64,000 nucleotides of DNA from Streptomyces sp. NBC_01445. GTDB lineage: Bacteria > Actinomycetota > Actinomycetes > Streptomycetales > Streptomycetaceae. Shown here in pieces: positions 33,177-41,463 of this stretch (positions within the stretch are counted from its first letter, which is position 1; every line of letters starts with the position of its first letter). The stretch spans positions 3,224,001 to 3,288,000 of the forward strand of contig NZ_CP109485.1 of NCBI RefSeq assembly GCF_035918235.1, read 5' to 3'. The position numbers and the translations under genes were made by a program. Below the pieces are notes generated by a model that worked only from the letters and a program-made list of their open reading frames with translations, searched no databases and was not told the DNA's origin.

Positions 33177-33903
33177 CCGCACACAGCTCCAGGTAGTAGC
33201 GGCGCCGCGTCGGGCTGAGCGCCAGGATCTCCGGCTCGCTCCAGCCGTAGGCGGTGGCGAGCAGATGGACGTCGAGCAGCACGTCCCGTGCCCAGGAGTC
33301 CAGTTCGGTCCACAGGTAGGAGGCGATGTCGAGCTCCGCACGGGTGGCCTGCCCGCACTCGGGGCAGGCCACGTTGAGCGCCAGGTCGGCGCCGGGGTCG
33401 GCCGCCTCGACGGCCTCGACGATCCGGCGCTGTACCGGCGCGGGCAACTCCCCCGCCGTCACCGCCGTCCCGTCGTGCACCGCCGAGACCAGGCATTGCG
33501 CGAACAGTGCCGTACGCGGATCCGCCGCCCGGGCCGCCGCCGTCAGGTCGGCGACGCCGGGCAGCCTGAACTCGACTTCCCAGCCGTCCTGTTGGACCCG
33601 TAGGGCCGACTCGCCGCGCCCACCCAGTGACCCGGAGAGCTCCCCGGCGTCCAGGTCGAACTCCATGTCCTGTCCGCACGCCACGCACGCCAGGCGAACC
33701 TGCATCCGCTCGCCGAACAGCGCCCGGCGCAACGCGAACAGGTCCGCCTCGCGCTCGCCCACCGGCAGCGCCGGCAGCCGTTCCGCCCCGACGTCCGGTC
33801 GTGCCGTGCGGTGCAGCAGCAGCGCACGCCCGACCGGAGCCTCGCCAAGGCCCGCCTCCCAGGCAGCCAGCAGTTCAGCCGCCCCGGTGATCACCATGTC
33901 CAC
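33169..33903 (-). CDS. zinc-binding baseplate-like protein of eCIS (T4 gp26-type)
   Basis: 244 residues. Two CxxC pairs, ACVACGQD near residue 74 and ACPECGQA near 186, suggest one zinc site bringing two halves together. Between them: VADLTAAARAADPRTALFAQCLV; after them: DSWARDVLLDVHLLATAYGWSEPEILALS, a pattern found in T4-type baseplate proteins annotated beside the tube gene in eCIS clusters. Probably a wedge or hub accessory (position of Afp6). GTG start at 33903; 73 bases from the tube gene. Confidence 0.7.
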   Translation of the reverse strand: MDMVITGAAELLAAWEAGLGEAPVGRALLLHRTARPDVGAERLPALPVGEREADLFALRRALFGERMQVRLACVACGQDMEFDLDAGELSGSLGGRGESALRVQQDGWEVEFRLPGVADLTAAARAADPRTALFAQCLVSAVHDGTAVTAGELPAPVQRRIVEAVEAADPGADLALNVACPECGQATRAELDIASYLWTELDSWARDVLLDVHLLATAYGWSEPEILALSPTRRRYYLELCADV

Positions 33904-33976
33904 CCCGATTTCCGCGACCAGCCACGACGAAGCCGCAGACGAACGCCGACGCGTCGCGGCACTTCCGGCGGAGCGC

Positions 33977-34501
33977 TCAGGCCGGGTTGAGGAACGAGGG
34001 CTCCTCCGGCTCGGGCACCTCGTAGTCCCGCTCCCAGCCCTCGCACTCGAGCTTCAGCGACTGGATGGCCACCGCGTTGGCGTTGGCGTCCAGTTCACCG
34101 AGGACCTGGTACTCGCTGGGCCAGGTCCGGTACAGCTTGTGCGAGACGGCGACCTGGCCGGCCTCGTTGAGGACCTGGATGACGAGGTCCTTGCGGAAGT
34201 CCGCGAGGGACACCTCCGAGCCGAGGCCCGCGCCGACCTGCCAGACCTTGTTGGCCCAGCGGTCGAACTCCGGGTCGTGGGTCACCCCGCGTTCGAGGGT
34301 GATGCCCTCGAACTCCGAGCGCCCCGGCGACTTGCGCGGGGAGGAGGGGTCACCGCCGTGGCGGTGCTTGACGACCTCCGTGGTCCGCTTCAGCGGACTG
34401 ATCTTGCTGATGCCGGCGACCGTACGTCCGTCCCACAGGACCAGGAACTTGAAGTTCTTGTACGGGTCGAAGCGATGGGCGTTGACCGTGAACTCAGCCA
34501 T
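33977..34501 (-). CDS. eCIS inner tube protein (gp19-like, Afp1/5-type)
   Basis: 174 residues. DPYKNFKFLVLWDGRTVAGI at 12-31, then KRTTEVVKHRHGGDPSSPRK, FEGITLERGVTHDPEFDRWANKV and a C-terminal YQVLGELDANANAVAIQSLKLECEGWERDYE split by short turns: the standard order of tail-tube proteins. Only one tube gene is present, against two in Afp. Hexamers would stack inside the sheath. It follows the sheath gene by 34 bases with a GGGAGAGC-type ribosome binding site. Confidence 0.93.
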   Translation of the reverse strand: MAEFTVNAHRFDPYKNFKFLVLWDGRTVAGISKISPLKRTTEVVKHRHGGDPSSPRKSPGRSEFEGITLERGVTHDPEFDRWANKVWQVGAGLGSEVSLADFRKDLVIQVLNEAGQVAVSHKLYRTWPSEYQVLGELDANANAVAIQSLKLECEGWERDYEVPEPEEPSFLNPA

Positions 34502-34535
34502 CGATTTCCTTCAGCTCTCCCTGGATCCCGGGCCG

Positions 34536-36401
34536 CTAGAGAACGAACTGCCCGGACGTCTGCTGGATCTTGACGACCACGAACTCGGCCGGACGGACCG
34601 GCGCGATACCGACGAGCACGTTGACGATCCCGTTCGCCACGTCCTCGTCCGTCGTGGTCTCGCTGTCGCACTTGACGAAGTACGCCTCCCGCGGGGTGCT
34701 GCCCTTGAAGGCGCCCTGGCGGAAGAGGGTGTGCAGATACGAGGAGGCGGACAGCCGGATCTGCTGCCACAGGCTCTCGTCGTTGGGTTCGAACACGACC
34801 CACTGCAACCCGCGTTGGAGGCTCTCCTCCACCTGCAGCGCGAGCCGCCGCACGGGCACGTACTTCCACGCGCTGTCGAGGGCGTCGGAGCCCTCCAGCG
34901 TGCGCGCGCCCCACACCAGCGGACCGGCCAGCGGGAAGGTGCGCAGGCAGTTCACACCGAGCGGATTGAGCAGCCCCGTCTCGCGGTCCGTCAGATCGAC
35001 GGTCAGCGAGCGCACTCCGACGAGCTGCGCCTCCGTACCGGCCGGTGCCTTCCAGACACCGCGCTCGGAGTCGGTGCGCGCGATGACGCCGGCGACCGCG
35101 CCGGACGGCGGGAAGGCGCGCAGCCGCCCGGTGAGCGGGTCGGTGAGCTGCAGGTGCGGGAAGTACAGGCCCGCGTGGTTGCCGCGCACGGCGTCGAAGG
35201 CGGACAGGCCCGCCCGCGCCGAGTCCACGCTCACCCAGGTGCTGGGCGCGTCGACCAGCAGGAAGATCCGCCGCTCCTCGCACAGCCGCTGAGCTGCGGA
35301 TACGACGGTGAGGGCGTCCTCGGTCTTCTCGTACGACGCCAGCTCCGGCAGTGACAGCAGGTTGACGTCGGCCACCCCGCGCAGCGCCTGGATGCCGGTC
35401 TTGTCGGCCTCGGAGCCGATGAGGTCGCGCGGGCCGGGGGCCTCGCCGTCCTCGCCGCCCTCCAGCGGGAACACCGGCGGGTTGACCGAGGCCTCCAGGC
35501 CCAGGTCGTTGGCGCACTCGCCCAGGAAGCGGACGACGTCCTCGGGGTCGGTGGAGCCCGCGACGACCTGGATGCGCCGGCCGAACGCCGTGACCTCGAC
35601 ACCCGCGAAGGCGTGCCGGCCCGGCGCGTCGGGCAGCGCCCGCAGCTTGCGCTCCAGAAGCAGCGCCAGCTCGGCCACGGAGGACGGGGCTTCGCCGTCG
35701 CAGTCGGCGTCGTAGAGCTTGAACTCACGCTCCACGTCACCGATCTTCACCGTCAGGTCCACGGCCAGGTCGGGCAGTTCGTGGCCGAACGGCTTGGAGA
35801 CGGTGCCGGACGGGTCGGGGCGGCCCTCGCCCACGGCGTCGACGCGGATGAGGCGCGACCCGGCGTTGATCACGGTGGGTGCGTAGGTTCCGCTGCCGGC
35901 GTCCATGGACAGGCCGGTGAAGCTCTCGCGGGCGTCGCCCTTGGCGTCGTAGACCCGCAGGTTGAAGGTCTCGTCGCAGTCCGGGGTGTCGTAGTCGACG
36001 GCGACCCGCAGACCGTTGCCCCACACGCCGGGTTCCTTGGCGTGGACCTCGAGCACATGGCTCTCGCTGTGCCCCTCGGTGGACTCCAGGACGACGCAGG
36101 CGGCCTTGCCGCTGCCAGCCTTGGCGACCCTGACGACCACGGCGACGGAGCCGCCGTTGCCGAAGAACTGGTGCACCGCGTAGGCGAGCGGGCTCTGCGC
36201 GCTCAGCCCTCCGAAGCGCCGCTCGAACTCGGCGAATCCGGTGACGCGCACCGGCTCGTTGAGCGGGCCGCGCCGGGTGTGCCCCACGAACGCGGTCACC
36301 GAAGTGGTCACGGCGGAGATGGCGCGGGTGCTGCTGGGAAGCTCTTCGACGTAGACGCCCGGGTAAGTCGGCCTCGCGGCGCTCACGGCATTCGTCGGCA
36401 T
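34536..36401 (-). CDS. eCIS contractile sheath protein
   Basis: 621 residues. N-terminal PTYPGVYVEELPSSTRAI, FVGHTRRGPLNEPVRVTGF and FERRFGGLSAQSPLAYAVHQ are the canonical sheath opening. The C-terminal 200 carry LQWVVFEPNDESLWQQIR, FRQGAFKGSTPREAYFVKCD and VRPAEFVVVKIQQ, the domain that interlocks sheath subunits. A variable middle (about 120-370) presumably decorates the surface. Only one sheath gene exists here (Afp has three). It is the first gene of the 20-gene operon; AGGAGGGGGA lies directly before the ATG. Confidence 0.95.
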   Translation of the reverse strand: MPTNAVSAARPTYPGVYVEELPSSTRAISAVTTSVTAFVGHTRRGPLNEPVRVTGFAEFERRFGGLSAQSPLAYAVHQFFGNGGSVAVVVRVAKAGSGKAACVVLESTEGHSESHVLEVHAKEPGVWGNGLRVAVDYDTPDCDETFNLRVYDAKGDARESFTGLSMDAGSGTYAPTVINAGSRLIRVDAVGEGRPDPSGTVSKPFGHELPDLAVDLTVKIGDVEREFKLYDADCDGEAPSSVAELALLLERKLRALPDAPGRHAFAGVEVTAFGRRIQVVAGSTDPEDVVRFLGECANDLGLEASVNPPVFPLEGGEDGEAPGPRDLIGSEADKTGIQALRGVADVNLLSLPELASYEKTEDALTVVSAAQRLCEERRIFLLVDAPSTWVSVDSARAGLSAFDAVRGNHAGLYFPHLQLTDPLTGRLRAFPPSGAVAGVIARTDSERGVWKAPAGTEAQLVGVRSLTVDLTDRETGLLNPLGVNCLRTFPLAGPLVWGARTLEGSDALDSAWKYVPVRRLALQVEESLQRGLQWVVFEPNDESLWQQIRLSASSYLHTLFRQGAFKGSTPREAYFVKCDSETTTDEDVANGIVNVLVGIAPVRPAEFVVVKIQQTSGQFVL

Positions 36402-37042
36402 TCCCCCTCCTATCCCTTCTCGGGCACCGGGTGAAAGGCACCAAGAGGCGGCAGAGGGGGAGGTGTCGGCACGGCGGGCGCGCGGCGGTCTCCGGACGCG
36501 TCATGTCGCGCCGGTCCGCACAGCCCGTATCAGTTCCCCCGTCAATGCCCCGGACGGACGGCCGCCCGGGTCAAGCACGCACGCTTGTGACTCCTGATGC
36601 TCAAGTGCTCAACCCACCTTGGGGAGTGGGGAGTTGTGGGAGCAAGGCATGTTTACGCCAGTCCGAAAGACGGTTCGATGAAGGGAGGCGCGTGCGACCC
36701 ACACACGATGTGCACGTGTCGGAACAGATAGTTCACGGATCCCACACAGCGGATGGTGCAGCAGAAGGGAACTCATGTCCGGACGTACCTCATAATTCCG
36801 GCGGCAGGGTGGCTCCGCCCCGGCTCACAAGCCCTCCTGCCCTTGCGGTCTTGCGGAGGCGTACGAAGAGTGCTGTGGCCGATTCCACCGGGGTGAGGCC
36901 GCGTCGCCGACCACCCGGCCCTGCGCGCCGGCGTCACGCGGCATACGGCCGGGGTGGAGGAGTTCGCGGAGGCCGTGGAGGCGATGCCCGGCATCGCTCC
37001 GGGGCGGCCCGCCCGTCCGGGGCCGGGACTACGCTCGGAGTC
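36402..37042. other. 641-base control region between the eCIS operon and rightward genes
   Basis: Must hold the eCIS promoter (leftward) and the promoter of the small CxxC gene (rightward). Its centre (about 36560-36800) is AT-richer than the surroundings. Visible items: direct repeat TGCTCAAG/TGCTCAAC near 36600, a GTGCAC-centred dyad near 36710, TTGACG on the minus strand near 36545, and the DUF692 relic at its right end. No regulator gene, terminator or tRNA was seen, and I could not assign a promoter with confidence. Confidence 0.5.
36928..36996 (+). pseudogene. relic of the DUF692 gene start (internally deleted duplicate)
   Basis: Bases 36939-36962 (24 nt) are identical to 38228-38251, just upstream of the DUF692 start codon, and 36964-36996 (33 nt) are identical to 38308-38340 inside that gene. 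The 55 bases between are missing; the break falls on a shared GAG. Homology begins near CCGGC at 36928 with a few mismatches and stops at 36996. The start codon is lost, so it cannot encode protein. Confidence 0.8.
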
Positions 37043-37249
37043 ATGGCTGACTACCGCGACGGGCCGGGTCCGCGTACGGGCACGGGCACGGGCACGGGCA
37101 CATCCGAAACGGCCGGCGCGACCACGGAACCGTTCGCCGAGTGCGTGCTGTGCCGCAAGCCCACCGAGTACCCGGAGTCTCACAAGGGTGTGACGCTGTG
37201 CCCCGTGTGCGCATGGCAGGAGGCACAGCGCACCTCCTGCTCGGGGTGA
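37043..37249 (+). CDS. small protein with two CxxC pairs (zinc-ribbon-like)
   Basis: 68 residues: a Gly/Thr repeat linker (RTGTGTGTGTSE) then AECVLCRKPTEY and LCPVCAWQEAQ. The two CxxC pairs 22 residues apart look like a minimal zinc ribbon. No enzymatic motif. ATG at 37043 lies in a GCTCGGAGTC context with a GGAG. The linker is encoded by a hexamer microsatellite. It precedes the peptidyl-tRNA hydrolase by 57 bases and is close to a DUF692 gene, but nothing shows it is that enzyme's substrate. Confidence 0.65.
   Translation: MADYRDGPGPRTGTGTGTGTSETAGATTEPFAECVLCRKPTEYPESHKGVTLCPVCAWQEAQRTSCSG
37078..37101 (+). repeat. GGGCAC x4 microsatellite in the small CxxC gene
   Basis: Four exact tandem GGGCAC units. 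As each unit is two codons (Gly-Thr in frame), slippage changes linker length without a frameshift. Confidence 0.85.
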
Positions 37250-37306
37250 CCACAGCTGCCGCAGAGGGCCGCGAGGAGCCCCTCTTCCGCCTGGCAGACT
37301 GGTCCG

Positions 37307-38083
37307 GTGAGCAGTGACGACCAGACCCTCCCGAACGACGCCGCCGACACCTCTGCCGAGGTGCCGCAGGACAGCCCCTTCCGGTCCGAGCGGACCTCGC
37401 GTGACGAGGCGCCGCAGTTCGTGCTGCCCCTGGTGGCGCGGATCGAGAAGGCCGCTCCCCCGGCCCGCACCGACGCGCTGGAGACGGCGGCCCGCGCGGT
37501 CCTCGTGATCCTCTCCGACCCGCGGGCGACCGGCGACGGCGAGTGGGCGCAGGTCATGCGCGACTGGCAGGACGCCCGGATCCGCAAGGTGGTGCGGCGG
37601 GCTCGCGGCGCGGAGTGGCGCAGGGCGGAGGCGCTCGAAGGGATCACGGTGACGGGGAGGTCGGCCGAGGTCCGGGTGTTTCCGCCGGTCCCGCTCGACG
37701 GCTGGCCCAAGGATCTGGCCCGGCTGCAGGTCTCCGGCACGGAGCTCGACGACCCGGAGCCGCCGGCCGCGCCGGACCCCCGGGCGCCCGTCCTGTGGCT
37801 GAACCCCGAGCTCGACATGACCGCGGGCAAGACCATGGCCCAGGCCGGGCACGGCGCCCAGCTGGCCTGGTGGGAGCTGTCGGACACCGAGCGCAAGGAG
37901 TGGCGCGAGGCGGGCTTCCCGCTGTCGGTCCGCGTGGCCGACCGCGACCGGTGGGGGCCCCTGACGCGGGCCGGGCTGCCGGTGGTGAACGACGCCGGCT
38001 TCACGGAGATCGCCCCCGGAATGACGGTGGTCACCGAAGGGGGCAGTCGCTTCTGTCCCCTCCCGGTCGGTCAGCGGGCATAG
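37307..38083 (+). CDS. PTH2-type peptidyl-tRNA hydrolase family protein
   Basis: 258 residues. The C-terminal half carries the PTH2 signature LDMTAGKTMAQAGHGAQLAW (about 165-184), then SVRVADRDRW, GLPVVNDAGFTEI and a C-terminal GMTVVTEGG; the family normally has KGKxAAQxxH, here AGKTMAQAGH. It releases peptides from stalled peptidyl-tRNA, though the N-terminal 150 residues (Asp/Glu-rich, then a helical HDIARKV-type segment RDWQDARIRKVVRRARG) are an actinobacterial extension of unknown purpose. GTG start without strong ribosome binding site. Confidence 0.75.
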   Translation: MSSDDQTLPNDAADTSAEVPQDSPFRSERTSRDEAPQFVLPLVARIEKAAPPARTDALETAARAVLVILSDPRATGDGEWAQVMRDWQDARIRKVVRRARGAEWRRAEALEGITVTGRSAEVRVFPPVPLDGWPKDLARLQVSGTELDDPEPPAAPDPRAPVLWLNPELDMTAGKTMAQAGHGAQLAWWELSDTERKEWREAGFPLSVRVADRDRWGPLTRAGLPVVNDAGFTEIAPGMTVVTEGGSRFCPLPVGQRA

Positions 38084-38258
38084 CGACCCGCGGGGCCCGG
38101 GAGCCGCTTCGGGCAACCCCGTGTCGACTCGCCCGCCGGGGCGCCGCGCGGAACCTCAAATGAACCTCTGAACGTCCCCTCTCCGGGGTTCGGCGGCGTC
38201 CGCCGGGGTCATGACACCGGCATCGCACGGCATACGGCCGGGGTGGAGGAGGGGAACC

Positions 38259-39584
38259 ATGCAGCGGATCGAGCGTCTGGGTACGGGCATCGGCTGGCGT
38301 CCCGAGATCGCGGAGGCCGTGGAGGCGATGCCCGGCATCGACTGGGTCGAGGCCGTCGCGGAGAACGTGTGCCCCGGGCACGTCCCCGACTCCCTGCTGC
38401 GGCTGCGCGAGCGCGGCGTCACCGTCGTCCCGCACGGCGTCTCGCTCGGCCTCGGCGGCGCGCAGCGGCCCGACGAGGGCAGGCTCGCCGACCTCGCGGC
38501 CCGCGCCGAGGCCCTCGGTTCCCCGCTCGTCACCGAGCACATCGCGTTCGTACGGGCGGGCGGCGCGCTCACCGCGTCGCAGCCGCTGGAGGCCGGCCAT
38601 CTGCTGCCGGTCCCGCGCACGAGGGACGCCCTCGACGTGCTCTGCGAGAACATCCGCATCGCCCAGGACGCACTGCCCGTACCCCTCGCCGTGGAGAACA
38701 TCGCGGCCCTGTTCTCCTGGCCCGGCGAGGAGATGACGGAGGGGCAGTTCCTGTACGAACTGGTGGAGCGCACCGGTGTCCACCTCCTGATCGACGTGGC
38801 GAACCTGCACACGAACCACGTCAACCGCGGCGAGGACCCCGCGAAGGCGCTCGGCGAGCTGCCGGTCGAGGCCATCGCGTACGTGCATGTGGCGGGCGGC
38901 TTCGAGCGCGACGGCGTGTGGCACGACAGTCACGCGCACCCCGTGCCGCGCCCCGTCCTCGACATCCTCGCCGACCTGGCGTCCCGGGTCTCGCCGCCCG
39001 GAGTCCTCCTGGAGCGCGACGAGAACTTCCCGGCCCCGCAGGAGCTGGAGCGTGAACTCGCCGAGATCAGGGGGACGTTGGCGACCGCGCCCGCCGACGG
39101 GCGCACCGTGCGCTTCCTTTCGGGCAACGCCGCTCAGGGCACCGATCCCGCCCGTCAGCGGCTCGCGCTCGCGCAGGCCGCGCTCCTGTCCGCCCTCGTC
39201 GCGGGGACGCCCGCGCCGGAGGGGTTCGACCGGGTGCGGCTCAAGGTCCAGAGCCGGGCGCTGTGCGCCAAGCGGGCGGACGTCGTGGCGAAGGTGGCCC
39301 CCGAACTGCCGGAGATCCTCGGCGCTGCCGCGTACCGCCCGGCGTTCCTGTCGTACGCGCAGGGCCGGCCCATGACGGGCGGCTACCGCCGTGACGCCCT
39401 CGGCTTCGCCGAGCATCTGCTCGACTCCGGCGGGCCCGGGGACGCGGGGGTGCGGCGGGAGCTGGAGCGGTGGTGGCGGGAGCGGTCGGGGCCCACTCCG
39501 CCGGCCGCGCACCCGGGGGCACGCCTGGTGCGCGCGGCGCGGTCCGCCCTGCACCGGGGGCGTCCGGCGCTCCGGTCCGCCTGA
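38259..39584 (+). CDS. DUF692 (MNIO-type) protein
   Basis: 441 residues. The first 285 form the DUF692 TIM-barrel: [99 protein letters not shown] and LLERDENFP; the His/Asp/Glu residues expected to bind two or three irons are all present. Relatives (MbnB, TglH) oxidise Cys in ribosomal peptides. The C-terminal 150 residues are an extra helical domain ([33 protein letters not shown]) not in minimal members, perhaps a built-in partner. GGAGGAGGGG lies 4-8 bases before the ATG. Confidence 0.85.
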   Translation: MQRIERLGTGIGWRPEIAEAVEAMPGIDWVEAVAENVCPGHVPDSLLRLRERGVTVVPHGVSLGLGGAQRPDEGRLADLAARAEALGSPLVTEHIAFVRAGGALTASQPLEAGHLLPVPRTRDALDVLCENIRIAQDALPVPLAVENIAALFSWPGEEMTEGQFLYELVERTGVHLLIDVANLHTNHVNRGEDPAKALGELPVEAIAYVHVAGGFERDGVWHDSHAHPVPRPVLDILADLASRVSPPGVLLERDENFPAPQELERELAEIRGTLATAPADGRTVRFLSGNAAQGTDPARQRLALAQAALLSALVAGTPAPEGFDRVRLKVQSRALCAKRADVVAKVAPELPEILGAAAYRPAFLSYAQGRPMTGGYRRDALGFAEHLLDSGGPGDAGVRRELERWWRERSGPTPPAAHPGARLVRAARSALHRGRPALRSA

Positions 39585-39687
39585 GCGTCGCCACCCCGCG
39601 CCCGTACCGCAGTTGGCGTATTCGCGGGGGTACCCGAGCCCACGTCCGTGAGGCGGACTAGCGTGCGGTGCCGCACCAGGAGGCACC

Positions 39688-40431
39688 ATGCGCACCCGAT
39701 TCGTCAACGGCACCGGACTCATCGTCGCCGGGCTCGTCACCACACTCGCCGCTCTCGTGTTCCCGGTCTGGTCGTACGCCGACCGCTCCGGCACGGGCGT
39801 GGACCTGCTCGACGAGGGGACCGTGTCGACCAGATTCGGCCCGCTGTCGGCGCTGGACCGCGAGTTCGTCACGAAGGTCCGGCTCGCGGGCCTGTGGGAG
39901 CTGCCCGCGGGCCAGCAGGCCGAGGCGAGAGGGACGAGCACGGCGGTGCGGACGGCGGGTGAGCACCTCGTCGAGGGGCACACCTTCCTGGACGCGCGCG
40001 TGCGCGAGGTCGCCGCGCGGCTCGGCCTCGAACTCCCCAACCAGCCGAGCAGCCAGCAGCAGCAGTGGCTCTCCGAGCTGAGCGCGGCGCACGGCGACGA
40101 CTACGAGCGCAAGTTCGCCAACATCCTGCGCCGGGCCCACGGGAAGGTCTTCTCGCTGGTCGCCCAGGTCCGCGCGACGACACGGAACTCGCTCGTACGG
40201 GACCTGGCGGACGACGCGAACAAGACCGTCCTCGACCACATCAAGATCCTGGAGTCCACGGGCCTGGTCGACTTCGACGCGCTCGCGCGGGACGCCGCCG
40301 GTACGAGTACGCCACCGGAGACCCGCTCCCCCGCCCCGCCGGGACCGGTGACGTCCCCCGAGCCCCCGACCCCCCTCTCCCCCTCCCCGTCCTTCCCGCT
40401 GCCCCCGGCGGCCTCCCGGCCCAAGCCCTGA
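39688..40431 (+). CDS. secreted DUF4142 protein
   Basis: 247 residues. A signal-anchor (LIVAGLVTTLAALVFPVWSYA at 11-31, cut or anchored) precedes a DUF4142 helical domain: LSALDREFVTKVRLAGLWEL at 52-71, TFLDARVREVAARLGLELPN, WLSELSAAHGDDYERKFANI and LRRAHGKVFSLVAQVRATTR, then NKTVLDHIKILESTGLVDF. The domain is ferritin-like in outline with unclear function. The last 45 residues are Pro/Ser-rich, wall-spanning in character. AGGAGG lies 5 bases before the ATG. It sits between DUF692 and TIGR04222 genes, all in the same direction. Confidence 0.8.
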   Translation: MRTRFVNGTGLIVAGLVTTLAALVFPVWSYADRSGTGVDLLDEGTVSTRFGPLSALDREFVTKVRLAGLWELPAGQQAEARGTSTAVRTAGEHLVEGHTFLDARVREVAARLGLELPNQPSSQQQQWLSELSAAHGDDYERKFANILRRAHGKVFSLVAQVRATTRNSLVRDLADDANKTVLDHIKILESTGLVDFDALARDAAGTSTPPETRSPAPPGPVTSPEPPTPLSPSPSFPLPPAASRPKP

Positions 40432-40543
40432 CACGACCTGACTCAACCGGGCACGACAAACGGAACGTCACATACCGACGACGCTCTGTCCATATGGTGA
40501 ACAAGCCGTGGCGCCACCCGAGCGCGTGGCATAGAAAAACGCC

Positions 40544-41314
40544 ATGTTCTGGCTCCTGTTCCTGCTCATGGCCTGCGCCGCCGCCTTTCTGTCCTGCGCG
40601 CGCCTCTGCCTCGCCGCGGTGCACGCCGCGCACAGCGAGCCGGCCGGCGGAGGCGCGCACGAACTGACGCTGTACGAGGCCGCGTTCCTGTCGGGCGGCC
40701 CCTTCCGGGTCGCTGATCTGACCCTTGTCTCGATGGCGTGCAGCCGGCGGCTGCTGCTCGCGCACACCGGCTGGGCCACCGTGGTCGACCCGGTCGGCGG
40801 CGACGACATCGAGCGCTCGGTGATCGGCGCGATCGGGCCGGACGGGCAGTCGCGGATAGGGGCGGTGCGCCGGGCGACGGCGGCCGCGGACGCGGTACGG
40901 GCGCTGGCCGACCGGCTCGTCGCGGCGGGCCTCGCCGTTCCCGACGGCGCGCGCGGCGGGGTCGCGGCCGCGGTGCGCCAGGTGCGGGCCGCCGCGCTCG
41001 CCGTCGTGGTCCTGGCCGCCGTATCGCTGACGATGCCGGGCGGGGAGCCGGGCGACGGCGTGCTGATCGCCGCGTGGTTCGCGCTGCCCCTGATCCTCAC
41101 GCTGTCCTGTCTGGCGATCGCCCGCTTCGAGGTCCACCCCTACACGCGCTGGGCCTCACCCACCGGGCAGCGGCTGATCGGCGCCCTGCCGCGGGGCGTA
41201 CGCGAAGGGGTCGGGGAGGCCGCCCTGCTGACCGCCGTCGCCGTGCACGGCGTCCGCGCAGTATCCGACCCCGCGCTGCGCTCCGCCTTCGGAACGGCGC
41301 AACGGGGTCATTGA
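40544..41314 (+). CDS. TIGR04222-like membrane protein
   Basis: 256 residues. A first hydrophobic helix (FWLLFLLMACAAAFLSCARL) is followed by the soluble segment LTLYEAAFLSGGPFRVADLTL and MACSRRLLLAHTGWATVVDP, the pattern I associate with TIGR04222 proteins, which often occur next to DUF692 genes. Two further membrane helices lie at about 147-163 (ALAVVVLAAVSLTM) and 176-192 (LIAAWFALPLILTLSCLAIA). Function unknown. CATAGA 9 bases before the ATG and no Shine-Dalgarno suggest a leaderless message. Confidence 0.7.
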   Translation: MFWLLFLLMACAAAFLSCARLCLAAVHAAHSEPAGGGAHELTLYEAAFLSGGPFRVADLTLVSMACSRRLLLAHTGWATVVDPVGGDDIERSVIGAIGPDGQSRIGAVRRATAAADAVRALADRLVAAGLAVPDGARGGVAAAVRQVRAAALAVVVLAAVSLTMPGGEPGDGVLIAAWFALPLILTLSCLAIARFEVHPYTRWASPTGQRLIGALPRGVREGVGEAALLTAVAVHGVRAVSDPALRSAFGTAQRGH

Positions 41315-41319
41315 GCCGA

Positions 41320-41335
41320 CACCGGCAGGCCGGTG
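41320..41335 (+). terminator. short hairpin after the TIGR04222-like gene
   Basis: CACCGGC and GCCGGTG arms with a 2-base centre, followed by CTTTACTT, just after the stop codon. Small but correctly placed. Confidence 0.4.
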
Positions 41336-41463
41336 CTTTACTTCGTCAACTGCCGCACGAAGTATCCCCTTTGTTCGCGTCTGCTCCCGGCAGGCGGGTG
41401 ACAGCCCCGAAGGCCGCGCGAAACGGCCGCACGAGGGCCGGACGAAAGGGACCCAGAAGAGCG

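Noticed and set aside
7052..36401. Prophage or R-type tailocin
   Set aside because: No capsid, terminase, portal, integrase, holin or tail-fibre genes; AAA+ ATPase, DUF4255 and DUF4157 are eCIS markers.
7052..36401. Type VI secretion system
   Set aside because: No TssJ/L/M membrane complex, no ClpV, and only one sheath protein of eCIS type.
36773..36793. Seven-codon mini-frame (MSGRTS) after a good ribosome binding site in the eCIS control region
   Set aside because: Too short to support as a gene; may be a leader or the remnant of a lost gene.
37078..37101. CRISPR-like tandem repeat
   Set aside because: Hexamer microsatellite inside a coding sequence, without spacers.
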